DNA of 64,000 bases from Candidatus Poribacteria bacterium (GTDB lineage: Bacteria > Poribacteria > WGA-4E > GCA-2687025). Shown one piece after another: positions 51,453 to 61,027 of this stretch (within the stretch, counting starts at the first letter, position 1; every line of letters starts with the position of its first letter). The stretch spans positions 124,001-188,000 of the forward strand of contig JABGQA010000094.1 of the NCBI GenBank assembly GCA_018644665.1, in the 5' to 3' direction. The translations under genes were made by a program, and so were the position numbers. The notes below the pieces were generated by a model. The model worked only from the letters and a program-made list of their open reading frames with translations, had not been told where the DNA came from and searched no databases.

Positions 51453-52910
51453 ATGAACGCACCGCCACAGGAACGCGCCGTCATCCTCGTGGCGCATCCC
51501 GACCCGCGTGTCCGTGCGGCCATCTCGGGAGCCGTGGACGGGGAGAGTGTCCACGTGATCCGCGTGGAGCGAGAGGCCGAGGCGGTGAACTGCCTCGCGT
51601 CAGAGGATGTCGCCGTCGTCATCGCGCCGCTGCGGGATGGGGACATCGACGGAGCCAGACTGCGACATCTTGCTGAACGCCTGAACGACAATGCCGCGAC
51701 CATCCTGACCGTCGAGCCGAACACGCTCGACACCGACGCTGCCGTCCGCCTGATGCGTGACGGCGCGCACGACTTCCTAACACGGCCGGTCAACACCGCC
51801 AAGCTAAGGGAGTCGGTACAGAAGGCGTTACGCCAGCAGGACATGCAGCGCGAAAACCGCGCTCTACAGGCGCAGCTGGAGCACCCCAGCAGTCTTCTCG
51901 GTTTCACCGGCAAGTCGACCGCGATGCGTGCCGTCTACGACCGGCTCATCCGGCTGGCATCTGCCCCGAACACGACCGTTCTCATCACCGGCGAGAGCGG
52001 CGCGGGCAAGGATGTGGCCGCGCGCGCGCTGCACTCCTACGGACCGCGCCGGGACGGCCCTTACATTCCGTTCAACTGCGCCGCGGTGCCTGACGCGCTC
52101 TTCGACAGCGAGCTATTCGGTCACGAGGAGGGTTCCTTCACCGGCGCATCCCACCGTCGGCGCGGTCGATTTGAGCTCGCGCACCGGGGTACACTCGTAC
52201 TGGATGAGGTGGCCGAGTTGAGTGCGTCTGCGCAAGCGAAGCTTCTGCGGGTGCTCGAAACGGGCGAGGTCGACCGAGTCGGGTCGGAGAAGCCCACGCC
52301 CGTTGATGTGCGTGTGGTGGCCGTGACGAACCGCGACCTGGCAGCCGAGGCGCAAGTCGGTCGGTTCCGCAACGACCTGTACCATCGCCTACGCGTAGTG
52401 ACGGTCCACATGCCCCTACTGCGCGATCGCGTGGAGGACATCCCTCTGCTGGTGTCGACGTTCATCGAGGAGTGTGCGGAGTCGACAGGTCGTGATGTCA
52501 CAGGCATAACCCCACGCGCGATGCGCGTGCTGGAGCAGTACCTGTGGCCCGGCAACGTGCGCGAACTCAAGAACAGTATCGAGGCCATGGTCGTCGTGGC
52601 GCAGTCCGAGGTGTTGGACCTCGACGATATGCCCGACTGGCTACGCGGGACGACTCCTGCGGCAGACGGGCGGCTGGAGCCGGCGCCGTCGTCAGCCGCC
52701 CTGTTTGCCGGCCCGGGCGCTCCGGCCCCCACGACCGAGACGTGTCCGCACCCCATCGCAGCGCACGCGGGGATGACGTGGGGGGAAATCGAGCGCGAGG
52801 CGATCCGCTCCACTCTGACGTTCACAGGCGGCAACAAGGCTGAGGCCGCGCGCGTGCTGGCCATTGGGCGTCGGACGCTCTTCCGCAAGATCAAGGAGTA
52901 CTCGCTGTGA
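51453..52910 (+). CDS. Sigma54-dependent transcriptional activator with degenerate receiver domain
   Basis: NtrC-type enhancer-binding protein, 485 aa. The N-terminal receiver-like domain (about 5-120) lacks the acidic pocket: VILVAHPDPRV replaces the usual xxVDDD, and VAVVIAPLRDGDIDG has Ala/Pro at the phospho-Asp site, with FLTRPVN for the conserved Lys. The AAA+ domain is intact, with Walker A GESGAGKDVAARALH and Walker B TLVLDEVAELS; the sigma54-contact loop is GSFTGA rather than GAFTGA. The C-terminus NKAEAARVLAIGRRTLFRKIKEY is a Fis-type HTH. Regulation is probably phosphorylation-independent (inference). A GTG at 51417 is an alternative start. Confidence 0.93.
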   Translation: MNAPPQERAVILVAHPDPRVRAAISGAVDGESVHVIRVEREAEAVNCLASEDVAVVIAPLRDGDIDGARLRHLAERLNDNAATILTVEPNTLDTDAAVRLMRDGAHDFLTRPVNTAKLRESVQKALRQQDMQRENRALQAQLEHPSSLLGFTGKSTAMRAVYDRLIRLASAPNTTVLITGESGAGKDVAARALHSYGPRRDGPYIPFNCAAVPDALFDSELFGHEEGSFTGASHRRRGRFELAHRGTLVLDEVAELSASAQAKLLRVLETGEVDRVGSEKPTPVDVRVVAVTNRDLAAEAQVGRFRNDLYHRLRVVTVHMPLLRDRVEDIPLLVSTFIEECAESTGRDVTGITPRAMRVLEQYLWPGNVRELKNSIEAMVVVAQSEVLDLDDMPDWLRGTTPAADGRLEPAPSSAALFAGPGAPAPTTETCPHPIAAHAGMTWGEIEREAIRSTLTFTGGNKAEAARVLAIGRRTLFRKIKEYSL

Positions 52911-53692
52911 TCCGGTGGGCGGGACCATCACGGTCCTCCGTTGCGGTGGGCGCTGGCTGGACGGCGCGCGCGCAGGAGGGCGCTGCAAGCTCCGAGCAAG
53001 GCGCGGGCGGGCCCATGTCCGAGGCCCCAGCGCCCACGACCGCCCCATCGGTGGGCGACTTCGTGGGCCTGTTGGTCGCGATCGTCGTTGTGGTCGCGAT
53101 CGCGTGGTCGGTCGCGCGTTGGGCGCGCAAGGCTCCCACTCGCGGCGTGCGGGCCGCGGTGCGGAAGGCGAAGCGCCTGAACGAGGCGTTCGACGGGCAC
53201 GACATGCCGCACCCAGTGCCGGAGATGGAGATGAGGCGGCGCGCGGAGGCGGGACCCACGGCGGATTCGCAGTTGCGCGTCGGCAGGGGTTCGGCGGGCG
53301 ATGGCCCGGCGCGGCCAGCGGCGGGCGGCGATGCCGCCGCCCGCGAAGCAGTCGACCGGCTGGCCCACATACTGTCGCACCCGGACGAGAAAGACATACG
53401 TGCCGATTACGCGAAGCTCGACGCGCTCGTGCGCCGTTACCTGTTCGCCCGGTACGGCGTGAAGGCGTTCAGCGCAACCGCGGCGTCGCTGCTGAATTCG
53501 CTGCCTCAGGATCTGACCGATTCCGTCGTGGACTACGCAGGCGAGATTCTGCGTGTGTGTGAGGTCGCGGAGTTGCGCGGACATCGCCCTTCGCGCGGCG
53601 AGTTGCGGCATCTCTGCGGCCTTGCCTACGAGTTCATCACGGGTCACGATACGTCGGCTACGGACGACGAGGGTACCGAGATTCCCGAGTGA
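52907..53692 (+). CDS. Membrane-anchored protein of unknown function (DUF4381/BatD-tail-like C-terminus)
   Basis: A 261-aa protein whose GTG overlaps the sigma54 activator stop (GTGA). A single membrane helix occurs at VGDFVGLLVAIVVVVAIAWSVARWA, followed by a basic, low-complexity linker and a C-terminal domain: YAKLDALVRRYLFARYGVKAF, then LTDSVVDYAGEILRVCEVAELRG. That tail resembles regions in DUF4381 and BatD-type proteins (an impression from pattern, not a search). If right, it would suggest an envelope role, but no Bat gene is nearby. Confidence 0.68.
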   Translation: MIRWAGPSRSSVAVGAGWTARAQEGAASSEQGAGGPMSEAPAPTTAPSVGDFVGLLVAIVVVVAIAWSVARWARKAPTRGVRAAVRKAKRLNEAFDGHDMPHPVPEMEMRRRAEAGPTADSQLRVGRGSAGDGPARPAAGGDAAAREAVDRLAHILSHPDEKDIRADYAKLDALVRRYLFARYGVKAFSATAASLLNSLPQDLTDSVVDYAGEILRVCEVAELRGHRPSRGELRHLCGLAYEFITGHDTSATDDEGTEIPE

Positions 53693-53725
53693 CCCGCGGA
53701 TGTCGCTCTACTCCCGAGGCAGGCA

Positions 53726-54577
53726 ATGACGCCAGACGAACAGCTGACGTACTTCGACACGAACGGGTACTTGAACCGCGGTCCCGTGCTGACCGCGGCG
53801 GAAGTCGAGGCCATGCGGGATGGCCTTGATCGCGTGATAAGCCTCGAGCGGGGAGATGGCGACGACTCGTCGGTCGAGTTCAAGTACGGCCACGACCGGG
53901 AGGGCGATGCCCCGGAGGAGTCCGGTCGCGACGCCAGGGCGATCCACCAATACGTCAACATGTGGAAGCGAGACCCGGCGTACGAGGCCGCGATCCACAA
54001 TCCCAAGATCGCAGCGACCGCGTGCCGGCTCCTGCGTACGCCGCGCGTACGGCTGTGGCACGATCAGGTGATCTCGAAGCCGCCCGGCGACAATGCGCAC
54101 TTCGGCTTCCACCAGGACTTCTACTTCTGGCCGTTGGGGCCGCCGAACATCGTGAGTTGCTGGCTGGCGCTCGACGATGCGACCGTAGACACCGGGTGCA
54201 TGCACGTGATCCCCGAGAGCCATGCCGATCCAAGGTTCTCGCCGGAGGCGTGGGCTCGCGAGACATCCGCTGCGCAGACAGCGCGTGACGAGGGACGACC
54301 CGCGGAGAAGACGGAACGCGACCGGATGCGCGAGGCCGACCCGTCACACGGCATCCCGGTTGAGTTGGCGGCGGGGGATTGCATGTTCCACCACTGTCTC
54401 AACTTCCACGGCACGCCGCCGAACGTCACCGACCGCCAGCGGCGCGCGTTCGTGATGATCTTCATGGCTGAGGGCGTGCGATACAACCACGCGCAGTCGC
54501 CCGGTCACATCCTCGTCCCGACGATTGAGGTCGCGGATGGCGAGCCGCTCGTCGGCGACGCGTTCCCAGTGGCGTGA
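53726..54577 (+). CDS. Phytanoyl-CoA dioxygenase (PhyH) family protein
   Basis: Predicted Fe(II)/2-oxoglutarate oxygenase, 283 aa. HxD is intact in HFGFHQDFYFWPLG, and MHVIPESHADPRF replaces the usual PGSH with PESH. The distal His is in MFHHCLNFHGTPPNVTDRQRRAFV, with an Arg for 2OG binding. It belongs to a different subgroup from the other three PhyH proteins here. It is the last plus-strand gene before the TetR gene, which faces it. The 264 bp between them show no gene. Confidence 0.92.
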   Translation: MTPDEQLTYFDTNGYLNRGPVLTAAEVEAMRDGLDRVISLERGDGDDSSVEFKYGHDREGDAPEESGRDARAIHQYVNMWKRDPAYEAAIHNPKIAATACRLLRTPRVRLWHDQVISKPPGDNAHFGFHQDFYFWPLGPPNIVSCWLALDDATVDTGCMHVIPESHADPRFSPEAWARETSAAQTARDEGRPAEKTERDRMREADPSHGIPVELAAGDCMFHHCLNFHGTPPNVTDRQRRAFVMIFMAEGVRYNHAQSPGHILVPTIEVADGEPLVGDAFPVA

Positions 54578-54841
54578 TCGACTGCTGTGTGGGCCGGCCG
54601 CCGGATCCCGCGAAGGCCGCACGTTCTGCGGGTCAGCGGCCCGGGCGCCGGCAAGCGGGACGGCCCTGCGGTTCCCACTCGCGTTCGTGCCTATGTGCCG
54701 ATCGCAGTCGACCCGGGGCTGGCGACGCGGCCACGCCGCGCACGCGATCTGTGTTTGCTGGCCGAGAGTATCCGGGCGCGCCGCCCGTGCGATCCAGTGG
54801 CGCGCGTCATATGGCAGGCGCGGGGCCCAGGAAACTGTTGG

Positions 54842-55447
54842 CTATCGCGACGCGTACGCCTGCGCGACCAGGGGCGCTGCCGCGGCTAGGGCCAGGTATG
54901 GGGCCGGGTCGTTACGCGCGACGGCGAGCACGCTTGCGCCCTCTAGCTGCGCGAGCAGCATGTCGGCGGCCGCCGGTGTGTCGCACGCCCGAACATCACC
55001 GGCCGCGACTGCGTCGCGCAGCGCGGCGTCGATCCGACCGTGGATCCGCGCGAGCATGCCCGCCAGCCCCTCACGCAGCGCGTCGCCCTCTCCCGTGACT
55101 TCACCCACAAGGCTGCTGAACGGACACCCCAGAACTCGGCCGCCCGCTGCCCGCTCGGCGGCGCTCACGTCGTGCCGAAGCTCAGCGTGGCGTGCGATGC
55201 GCGCCAACGGCGCTAGACCAGCGGCATAGGCCACCGCGAGGACCTGGCGTTCCTCCTCCAGCCACATTCCATCCAGGACCTCCAGTGCAAGCCCCTGCTT
55301 CGACGCGAAGAAGTAGTAGAAGCTGCCCTTCTGCACGCCCGCCTGGAGGCAAATCTGCTGCACGCCCACATCGTGGTAGCTGCGCGCGTGGAACAGGTCC
55401 CGTGCGCTGTCGAGGATGCGTCGACGCGTGTCCGCGCCCTTGGCCAT
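54842..55447 (-). CDS. TetR/AcrR family transcriptional regulator
   Basis: A 201-aa dimeric repressor. The N-terminal HTH is clear: TRRRILDSARDLFHARSYHDVG, QQICLQAGVQKGSFYYFFASKQGLALEVL. The C-terminal ligand domain contains GCPFSSLVGEVTGEGDALREG, similar to NemR-like regulators. An inverted repeat GACCG-N2-CGGTC lies 30 bp upstream of its start, matching operators common for this TetR subgroup and suggesting autoregulation. No adjacent reductase or efflux gene is found on the other side, so the regulon is elsewhere or self-contained. Confidence 0.94.
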   Translation of the reverse strand: MAKGADTRRRILDSARDLFHARSYHDVGVQQICLQAGVQKGSFYYFFASKQGLALEVLDGMWLEEERQVLAVAYAAGLAPLARIARHAELRHDVSAAERAAGGRVLGCPFSSLVGEVTGEGDALREGLAGMLARIHGRIDAALRDAVAAGDVRACDTPAAADMLLAQLEGASVLAVARNDPAPYLALAAAAPLVAQAYASR

Positions 55448-55900
55448 CGTGCGTCTCCTTGGCGACCAGTGTAGTTGACCGGTCGGTCGACGGCCAAGCC
55501 GCCCGTGCAGTCACGCCAGCCTGACGTGAGGGTACATAAGGACGGGCCGCGTTGGTTGGAACTCACCGCGCCACGATCGGCGCGTCGGAGTGGTAAGGGC
55601 TAGCGCATCCGCCGTCGCAACCTGCAGGCGTCGACGACGAGGACGACAGAGCACCTATCCCCGTGCGAGCCCGCCCCGCGCGACCCGCGCTAGGAGAGGA
55701 ATTGGGTAGGGGTATCCGGGACTACGCAAGCGACGTGCCACGTACCGTCGGCCACTGGGATCCGTTCGCGGACGCTAGGATTGCGGCGGCGGGGAGCCTC
55801 CGCCGTCTTCTGCGAACTGCCGGCGCGGCTGAGCGACGGGCGGCGTGTTGCGATCCGGTACACGCCCGGCGCCGCGACGTGCGGAATGCAACACGGTTGG
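55448..55900. other. Intergenic region between TetR gene and sigma54 response regulator gene
   Basis: About 450 bp. The TetR operator is at its left end. The longest ORF (55663-55986, plus) is Arg/Ala-rich with no recognisable features and runs antisense into the next gene. I see no credible gene, tRNA or T-rich terminator here. Confidence 0.6.
55475..55490 (-). promoter_or_regulatory. Probable TetR operator
   Basis: TTGACCGGTCGGTCGA contains the perfect inverted repeat GACCG (55477-55481), GT, CGGTC (55484-55488). It sits just upstream of the tetR-family gene, in the position expected for a promoter-overlapping operator. Confidence 0.65.
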
Positions 55901-57730
55901 TCACCGGTCCGGCGCCAGGCCGTGCCGCTTCATCTTGCGGTACAGCGTCGTGCGGTTCACCTTCAGTAGGTTCGCGGCTTGCTTGACGTTGTTCCCCGTC
56001 ACCGCGAGGGCCCGCTCAATGGCGGCCTTCTCGGTGTCGCTGAGGGACACGCCTGGCTGCGCGTCTGGCGACTGCGGCGCGCTCGGGGCGTGCAACACAT
56101 CGTCGTCGTCGCCCGCCAAGGGATGCTGAGGCCGTAGGTGCGCAGGCAACGCTTCCGCGCTCAGGAGGTCGTTGGGCGTAAGCACGACGCCGCGCTGTAC
56201 GACGTTCTCGAGCTCTCGCACATTGCCTGGCCAGTCGTAATCCATGAGCTGCTGCAGCGCGCCAACTGAGACGCCACGCACCGGCTTGTTCAAACTCGCC
56301 GCGTACTTGCGCACCATGTGGTCCGTGAGAGTCGGGATGTCCTCGCTGCGGTCGCGGAGAGGTGGCACAGGGATCGGGTACACGGCGATGCGGTAGTACA
56401 GGTCGTCGCGGAACGCACCGGCCTCAACCGCGGCTGGCAGATCCTTATGGGTAGCGGCGATCACGCGCACGTCGACCGGTATTACCCCGGCGCCACCAAC
56501 CCTCTGGATTTCCCGCTCCTGCAGCACGCGCAACAGCTTCGCCTGCGCCATCGGGTTCATCTCGCCGATCTCGTCCAGGAGCACGGTGCCGCCGTCCGCC
56601 TGCTCGAATTGGCCAATACGCCGCGCGGTCGCGCCTGTGAAGGCTCCCCGTTCATGTCCGAACAGCTCGCTCTCTATGAGCGTCTCAGGGATGGCCGCGC
56701 AGTTCACCGCGACAAACGGCCCGCCGCGTCTGGCGCTGTTGACGTGGATCGCCCGCGCGACGAGTTCCTTGCCCGTCCCACTTTCGCCCTGTACGAGCAC
56801 GGTGATGTCGTTGCCCAGGGCCGAGTGCATGAGCGCGAACATCTCACGCATCGCCCTGCTGTCGCCGATGAGGCTGTCGAAGCCGTATTCGGCGCGGAGC
56901 TCCGCGCGCAACCGGAGGACCTCGCCCTTCATTTCCTCGATCTCGGCGTCCTTCGACACGTCGCGATACACCACAATGCGCCCGAGGCGCGCGCGGGCGC
57001 GGTCAAGTACCGGAGCGCTGAACCTGTACAGCAGTCGCTGCGCGGGCATGGCCGTTTCGACGATGTCTTCTAGGACGGCAGACGTGTCCGCGAACACCGA
57101 GCGGTCGGCAGCTTCGAAGCGGTCGGGCTCGTGGAAGGTGTCCTTAGTGCGCTCCCGGAGGTCCGCCGCGGCCATCCCTGGCAGAACGGCGTCGTCGAGT
57201 CGGAACAACTCCTGGTACTGACGGTTCGCGAACTCAAGCCTGTCGCCGGCGTCGAACATCGCGATCGCTTCGCCAGTGTAGTCCAGCACCGACTCCAGCG
57301 TGTGCTCCTTGAGGGCTAGCCGGCCGTACAGCAGCCGCACCTCGAGCAGGTTGCCCATGCGGACGCACAACTCGTCCACGTCGATCGGCTTCGTGATAAT
57401 GTCCTTGGCGGGCGACGCGAGGGCACGGATTCTCGGCGATGCGTCCTCGTCGTCGATCATCATCAGCACCGGCAGATACGAGCCGTTCTCGAGATCCTCC
57501 AGGGCGTCCATGACGGCGAAGCCGTCCATCCCCGGCATGTCGCGGTCGAGCAGGACGATGTCCGGTCGGTACTCGGCGTATACCCCAGCGGCTGCGGTGG
57601 GATCGGTGACCGAGCGGATACACTCGTACCCCTTCTCGGCCAGAGCGGCGCCCAGTGACTCGATGGTCGCCTCGTCGTCGTCGACAATGAGGACTTTGCT
57701 GGCCTGCACGGCCTCGTCGGGCAGATTCAC
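55901..57730 (-). CDS. Sigma54-dependent response regulator (REC-PAS-AAA+-Fis)
   Basis: NtrC-family protein of 609 aa. A canonical receiver is present ([16 protein letters not shown]; phospho-Asp in [17 protein letters not shown]; Lys in IITKPIDVD). A PAS-like region follows ([28 protein letters not shown]). The AAA+ domain has Walker [16 protein letters not shown], sigma54 loop [12 protein letters not shown] and the arginine-rich ELSGATA region, and the C-terminus [26 protein letters not shown] is a Fis HTH. No histidine kinase is adjacent; the PAS domain may sense directly. GTG at 57730 is a sensible start, whereas the track's 57868 adds about 46 unlikely residues. Confidence 0.94.
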   Translation of the reverse strand: MNLPDEAVQASKVLIVDDDEATIESLGAALAEKGYECIRSVTDPTAAAGVYAEYRPDIVLLDRDMPGMDGFAVMDALEDLENGSYLPVLMMIDDEDASPRIRALASPAKDIITKPIDVDELCVRMGNLLEVRLLYGRLALKEHTLESVLDYTGEAIAMFDAGDRLEFANRQYQELFRLDDAVLPGMAAADLRERTKDTFHEPDRFEAADRSVFADTSAVLEDIVETAMPAQRLLYRFSAPVLDRARARLGRIVVYRDVSKDAEIEEMKGEVLRLRAELRAEYGFDSLIGDSRAMREMFALMHSALGNDITVLVQGESGTGKELVARAIHVNSARRGGPFVAVNCAAIPETLIESELFGHERGAFTGATARRIGQFEQADGGTVLLDEIGEMNPMAQAKLLRVLQEREIQRVGGAGVIPVDVRVIAATHKDLPAAVEAGAFRDDLYYRIAVYPIPVPPLRDRSEDIPTLTDHMVRKYAASLNKPVRGVSVGALQQLMDYDWPGNVRELENVVQRGVVLTPNDLLSAEALPAHLRPQHPLAGDDDDVLHAPSAPQSPDAQPGVSLSDTEKAAIERALAVTGNNVKQAANLLKVNRTTLYRKMKRHGLAPDR

Positions 57731-58071
57731 CGTGGTAGCAACCTTGACGGCCCGAGGCCGTGTTGCGGATATGTGTGCGCGCGTGTAGAGGCAGCTATTG
57801 TCGTACGGAGCGGGCAGCCGGTCAAGTGGCAGCGCCGACATCCACACCGCACGCCGGGGGACGCCCACTCGTCGTAGTGCCTCGGCTTCGGGCGTCTCGC
57901 AAGTCGCCGGACGCGCGCAGGTCGCGTGGCAACGCGAACCCCAGAGCGTGCCCTTCCGGCGAGCCGCAGGCGTGCCGGACGCCGACGGCTTGGACTATAC
58001 TCTCCGCACACGTCTCTACATTCACGACATGCGCCTTGGGTAGGCGCGTGGAGACACTCACGACGGAGTGA
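57731..58071. other. Divergent intergenic region with one promoter-like element
   Basis: 341 bp between the sigma54 regulator (minus) and the XRE-TPR gene (plus). TATACT at 57996-58001 on the plus strand is a fair -10, ending about 70 bp before the ATG at 58072, without a good -35. No gene or RNA is evident. Confidence 0.45.
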
Positions 58072-59628
58072 ATGACAATGGTACTGAACTTCGCGGAGTT
58101 CCTCCGCGAGCGTCGTCTCGCGCGCGGCATCACGACGGTGCTTCTCGCCGAGCAGTTGGAAGTCAGCCCACAGTACATCAGCCACCTCGAACGCGGCAGA
58201 CGCCGGCCGTCAAAGGCCTTCATGGCGCGATGCGCTGCGCTTCTCGGCGAGAATGTGGAGTACATCCGGTTCCTGGCGCAGCCTATACCGGAATCCGAGA
58301 AACGCGCGATCGCCGAGAGCCCGTCCGCGCCGGCTTACCTGCCCGAGGACGTCCGGTCGGCCCCCATCATCGGCGATGACCCGGCCGCTCTGGTGCGCGC
58401 TATGCTGCGCCACTCAACGCTGCCGCTCCCGGCCGAAGACACGCCGTTCCACTTCGCGGAAGATGTGGACATGGCGGCCGTGGATATCTCCTTCCAAACG
58501 GAGTTCGTCGACCGCGTCAATCAGCATCCCGACGACTTCCCCATCGGAGTACGCCTCTGGTCTGAGTTCTATCGCGCGTATTACGGTCGGCTCCGCGCCG
58601 GCCGGACGGCCACCCTGACCGATCTCTCACAGCTCGCCTCACGCATCGCGGGCGCTACCGGGGACGCCGCGCCCGCTCTAGGCTACCTTGTCGCGATACA
58701 CCACGGACTGGCGCTGCTCGAAACTGGGGATCTCCTGGCCGCCGCGGATCGGTTCGCGTCGGCGCATGCGCGCGCTGCGGAGGCCGACGATCCCCGCGCT
58801 GCCGTGTGTGCGCGCTGGCACCAGGCAGTCGTGTTCAGGGCGCAGGGCGACCTCCCTGCGGCAATCGAGGCGCTCGAGGACGCGCTGCAGACCGACCGCA
58901 TCGACGCCTTCGGCCTGGCGCGGGTGCGGACGGATCTCATCGAAGCGTACCTGGACGCCTGGCAGAACCAGCAGGCGGCGGATCTCGTAGAGGCGGCGCG
59001 CGTGACCTGGCGGTCCTCGGCGATCGGCGCCGAGACCGAGTCGCGATCGCTCGCACTGCTGCGCGTCGAGATCTCTGCGCTGGAAGCGGCTATCAGGCTG
59101 GAGCAGTACAGCGACGCTGAGATCTGGCTGACACGCGCTCGTTCCCTACACTCGCGGCTGCCGGCCGCCACGGTAGAGGACGCGCGGATGCTCATATGTA
59201 CCGCGCAGTTGGTCCACCACCGCGAGAGTAACCGGGCCTCGATCCCCCGCGCCAGGTTGGTGGAGGCCAGTCGATTGGACTTGCCCGCCGACCACAGGGG
59301 ACGCCGTGTCCGCGACCGTGCGCGAGAACTGCTGGCCGAGATCGCCATTGAGGAGGGCCAGCACTACGAGGCGCGTGGCATCATCGCCGAGCTCGAGGGC
59401 GAGTCGCCCGTCGACGGCATGCTGCCGGAACTCGAGCGCCAGGCCCGAACGCGGCTCGTGAAGTGCCGCCTAGAGGTCGCGCTAGGTGACGCGGCAGCGG
59501 CGAACCAGAGTATCCAGGAGGTCGAGGACGCCCTCACCGGCGCCCCCGATGCGCTTCGCGGCGCGTTGACCGAGCATCTGCTGGAGCGTGTTGGCGTCCT
59601 TCGCGAGGCCGCCGCCGCCCCCGCGTGA
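58072..59628 (+). CDS. XRE family HTH protein with C-terminal TPR-like repeats
   Basis: A 518-aa regulator. The N-terminal HTH is clear: FAEFLRERRLARGITTVLLAEQLEVSPQYISHLERGRRRPS (about 6-50). The remainder is helical and repeat-like, with units such as AIHHGLALLETGDLLAAADRFASAHARA, RWHQAVVFRAQGDLPAAIEALEDALQ and DAEIWLTRARSLHSR. Proteins of this shape often respond to peptide or protein signals through the TPR part, though none is known here. The start may be 58072 or the next ATG at 58078. Target genes are not apparent. Confidence 0.88.
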   Translation: MTMVLNFAEFLRERRLARGITTVLLAEQLEVSPQYISHLERGRRRPSKAFMARCAALLGENVEYIRFLAQPIPESEKRAIAESPSAPAYLPEDVRSAPIIGDDPAALVRAMLRHSTLPLPAEDTPFHFAEDVDMAAVDISFQTEFVDRVNQHPDDFPIGVRLWSEFYRAYYGRLRAGRTATLTDLSQLASRIAGATGDAAPALGYLVAIHHGLALLETGDLLAAADRFASAHARAAEADDPRAAVCARWHQAVVFRAQGDLPAAIEALEDALQTDRIDAFGLARVRTDLIEAYLDAWQNQQAADLVEAARVTWRSSAIGAETESRSLALLRVEISALEAAIRLEQYSDAEIWLTRARSLHSRLPAATVEDARMLICTAQLVHHRESNRASIPRARLVEASRLDLPADHRGRRVRDRARELLAEIAIEEGQHYEARGIIAELEGESPVDGMLPELERQARTRLVKCRLEVALGDAAAANQSIQEVEDALTGAPDALRGALTEHLLERVGVLREAAAAPA

Positions 59629-59744
59629 GCCAGCGGCTGACGCAACACCGGCTGACGTCTCCCTTACTCCCAGTCTCCCACTAGTCGGCCGCGAGCCGCG
59701 GCCAGCTAGTGGGCGATGGCCCGCCGCCCACCATGCTTCCCGTG

Positions 59745-59753
59745 TGGTATAAT
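59745..59753 (+). promoter_or_regulatory. Extended -10 promoter element (TGG-TATAAT)
   Basis: TGGTATAAT, followed by GCTGT, lies 75 bp before the ATG at 59828. The -10 is perfect and has the TGn extension; the -35 region is weak. Confidence 0.5.
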
Positions 59754-59827
59754 GCTGTACCGCACGCCACGGCGGGGCCGTAATAGGCTGGGTGGCCGCC
59801 CCCGGCGACCCTTGCATACGAGAGGCG

Positions 59828-60250
59828 ATGATTGTGGGTCTCAACCCGCACCTAATCAACCTGATGACGATCAGGGAGCGTCAGCGTCTGGACGCGCCAG
59901 CCGCGGCAACGCGGCGGCCAGACGGCGCGCCGGTGTTCACGTCGGCGCTAGACGACTCCATGGCTCCGGTGCCAACGGCGGCATCCGGCGAGGCCAAGGT
60001 GCTCGCCGTAGCGGGCGAGGCGCGAGCCGACGCTGTGCGTCACATGGCGCAGTCCGGGACGAGCGCAGTCGACCCCTCGCTGACACCGCAGAAGATCCTC
60101 AACCCACAGAACCTCGTAAGCAGGTTCCTCGGCGAACAGGATTTGGTGCTCGCCGCGCAGCGGGCTCCCGACAGCAGGTACCGCAACACTCCCGACGACG
60201 ACACGTCCGGCGAGCGTGAAACACAGGCGAACCTACGACCCGTCGACTGA
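59828..60250 (+). CDS. Hypothetical protein
   Basis: A 140-aa polar protein (MIVGLNPHLINLMTIRERQRLD, VTSALDDSMAPV-type stretches, PQKILNPQNLVSRFLGEQDLVLAAQR). It has no signal peptide, membrane segment or known motif. The start at 59828 has GAGAGG just upstream. The track's 59792 would add 12 residues. It has its own good -10 (59745-59753). The sequence looks coding but I cannot suggest a function. Confidence 0.6.
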   Translation: MIVGLNPHLINLMTIRERQRLDAPAAATRRPDGAPVFTSALDDSMAPVPTAASGEAKVLAVAGEARADAVRHMAQSGTSAVDPSLTPQKILNPQNLVSRFLGEQDLVLAAQRAPDSRYRNTPDDDTSGERETQANLRPVD

Positions 60251-60298
60251 GTCACGCCCTGACGCCTCCCTCTGAGCGCGAGCCGCTCCGCGACCCGC

Positions 60299-60928
60299 TC
60301 AGGGGCCGCTGAGTTGGTTGGCGAGCCCCTCGAACCCGTTCGCTCGCAACCACGTCATCTCCGTGACGGCAGTCCGCGTGTCGCCCCGCGCCACGGCGAG
60401 TCGGGCGCGCTGCTCATGGAGATCCACGTTCGTTGGGTCGAGTTGCACGGCCCGCAGCAGCGAGGCCGACGCGTCCCCGTTTCGGCCCGCCGCCATCTCC
60501 GCTCGCCAGCGTAGGTCCCACGCTCTCGCGTCGAGCGGCCGACTGTCGGTCGCACGGACAGCTGCGGCCAGGGTCGCGTCCGATGGCGCGTGAGAGAGAG
60601 CTGGCTCGCGTGCACCAAGGACTCCTATCGCGAATGCCGCGACCAATACCAGCGCGCCACTCGCGCACACAACGGCTACCAGTGCGCTGCGGGCGCGTCT
60701 GCGGAGGCGTCGGTCATCGACGTCGGCTCGCGTGCTAGGGTCTGACAACTGCTGGTACGCCGCGATGACGCGGCGCATGCGCGATCCGGCGTCACGGTCG
60801 GCCGGGCCGCCAACCGTCGCGAGCTTGTCGGGGTGCCGCTCCCGCGCGCGTTGTCTGTAGGCTCGACGCAATTCGTCGTCGTCGGCGTCCGGCCGCACGC
60901 GGAGAGTGTCATACGGATCCTCAGGCAC
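60299..60928 (-). CDS. J-domain protein with transmembrane segment and TPR-like tail
   Basis: A 209-aa membrane-anchored co-chaperone-like protein. The J-domain (PYDTLRVRPDADDDELRRAY) has HPD in ARERHPDKL. A transmembrane helix follows at ALVAVVCASGALVLVAAFAIGVLG. The C-terminal part (AWDLRWRAEMAAGRNGDASASLLRAVQLDPTN; LHEQRARLAVARGD) is TPR-like. The GTG at 60928 starts directly before the J-domain. The remaining upstream half of the track ORF (to 61723) is antisense to the thiamine-binding and kinase genes. It could recruit DnaK to a membrane site. Confidence 0.8.
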   Translation of the reverse strand: MPEDPYDTLRVRPDADDDELRRAYRQRARERHPDKLATVGGPADRDAGSRMRRVIAAYQQLSDPSTRADVDDRRLRRRARSALVAVVCASGALVLVAAFAIGVLGAREPALSHAPSDATLAAAVRATDSRPLDARAWDLRWRAEMAAGRNGDASASLLRAVQLDPTNVDLHEQRARLAVARGDTRTAVTEMTWLRANGFEGLANQLSGP

Positions 60929-61027
60929 TGCGCATTCCGTGTTCCGGGCTTGGTCCAGCTCCGCTACAATGGCGGTGAAGGCGCGTCCACACCCAAGAAT
61001 ACACCGTGCGTGGTAGGTAGGGCGAGA

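Noticed and set aside
55663-55986. 107-aa plus-strand ORF between TetR and the sigma54 regulator
   Set aside because: Low-complexity Arg/Ala-rich, no ribosome binding site, partly antisense to a real gene.
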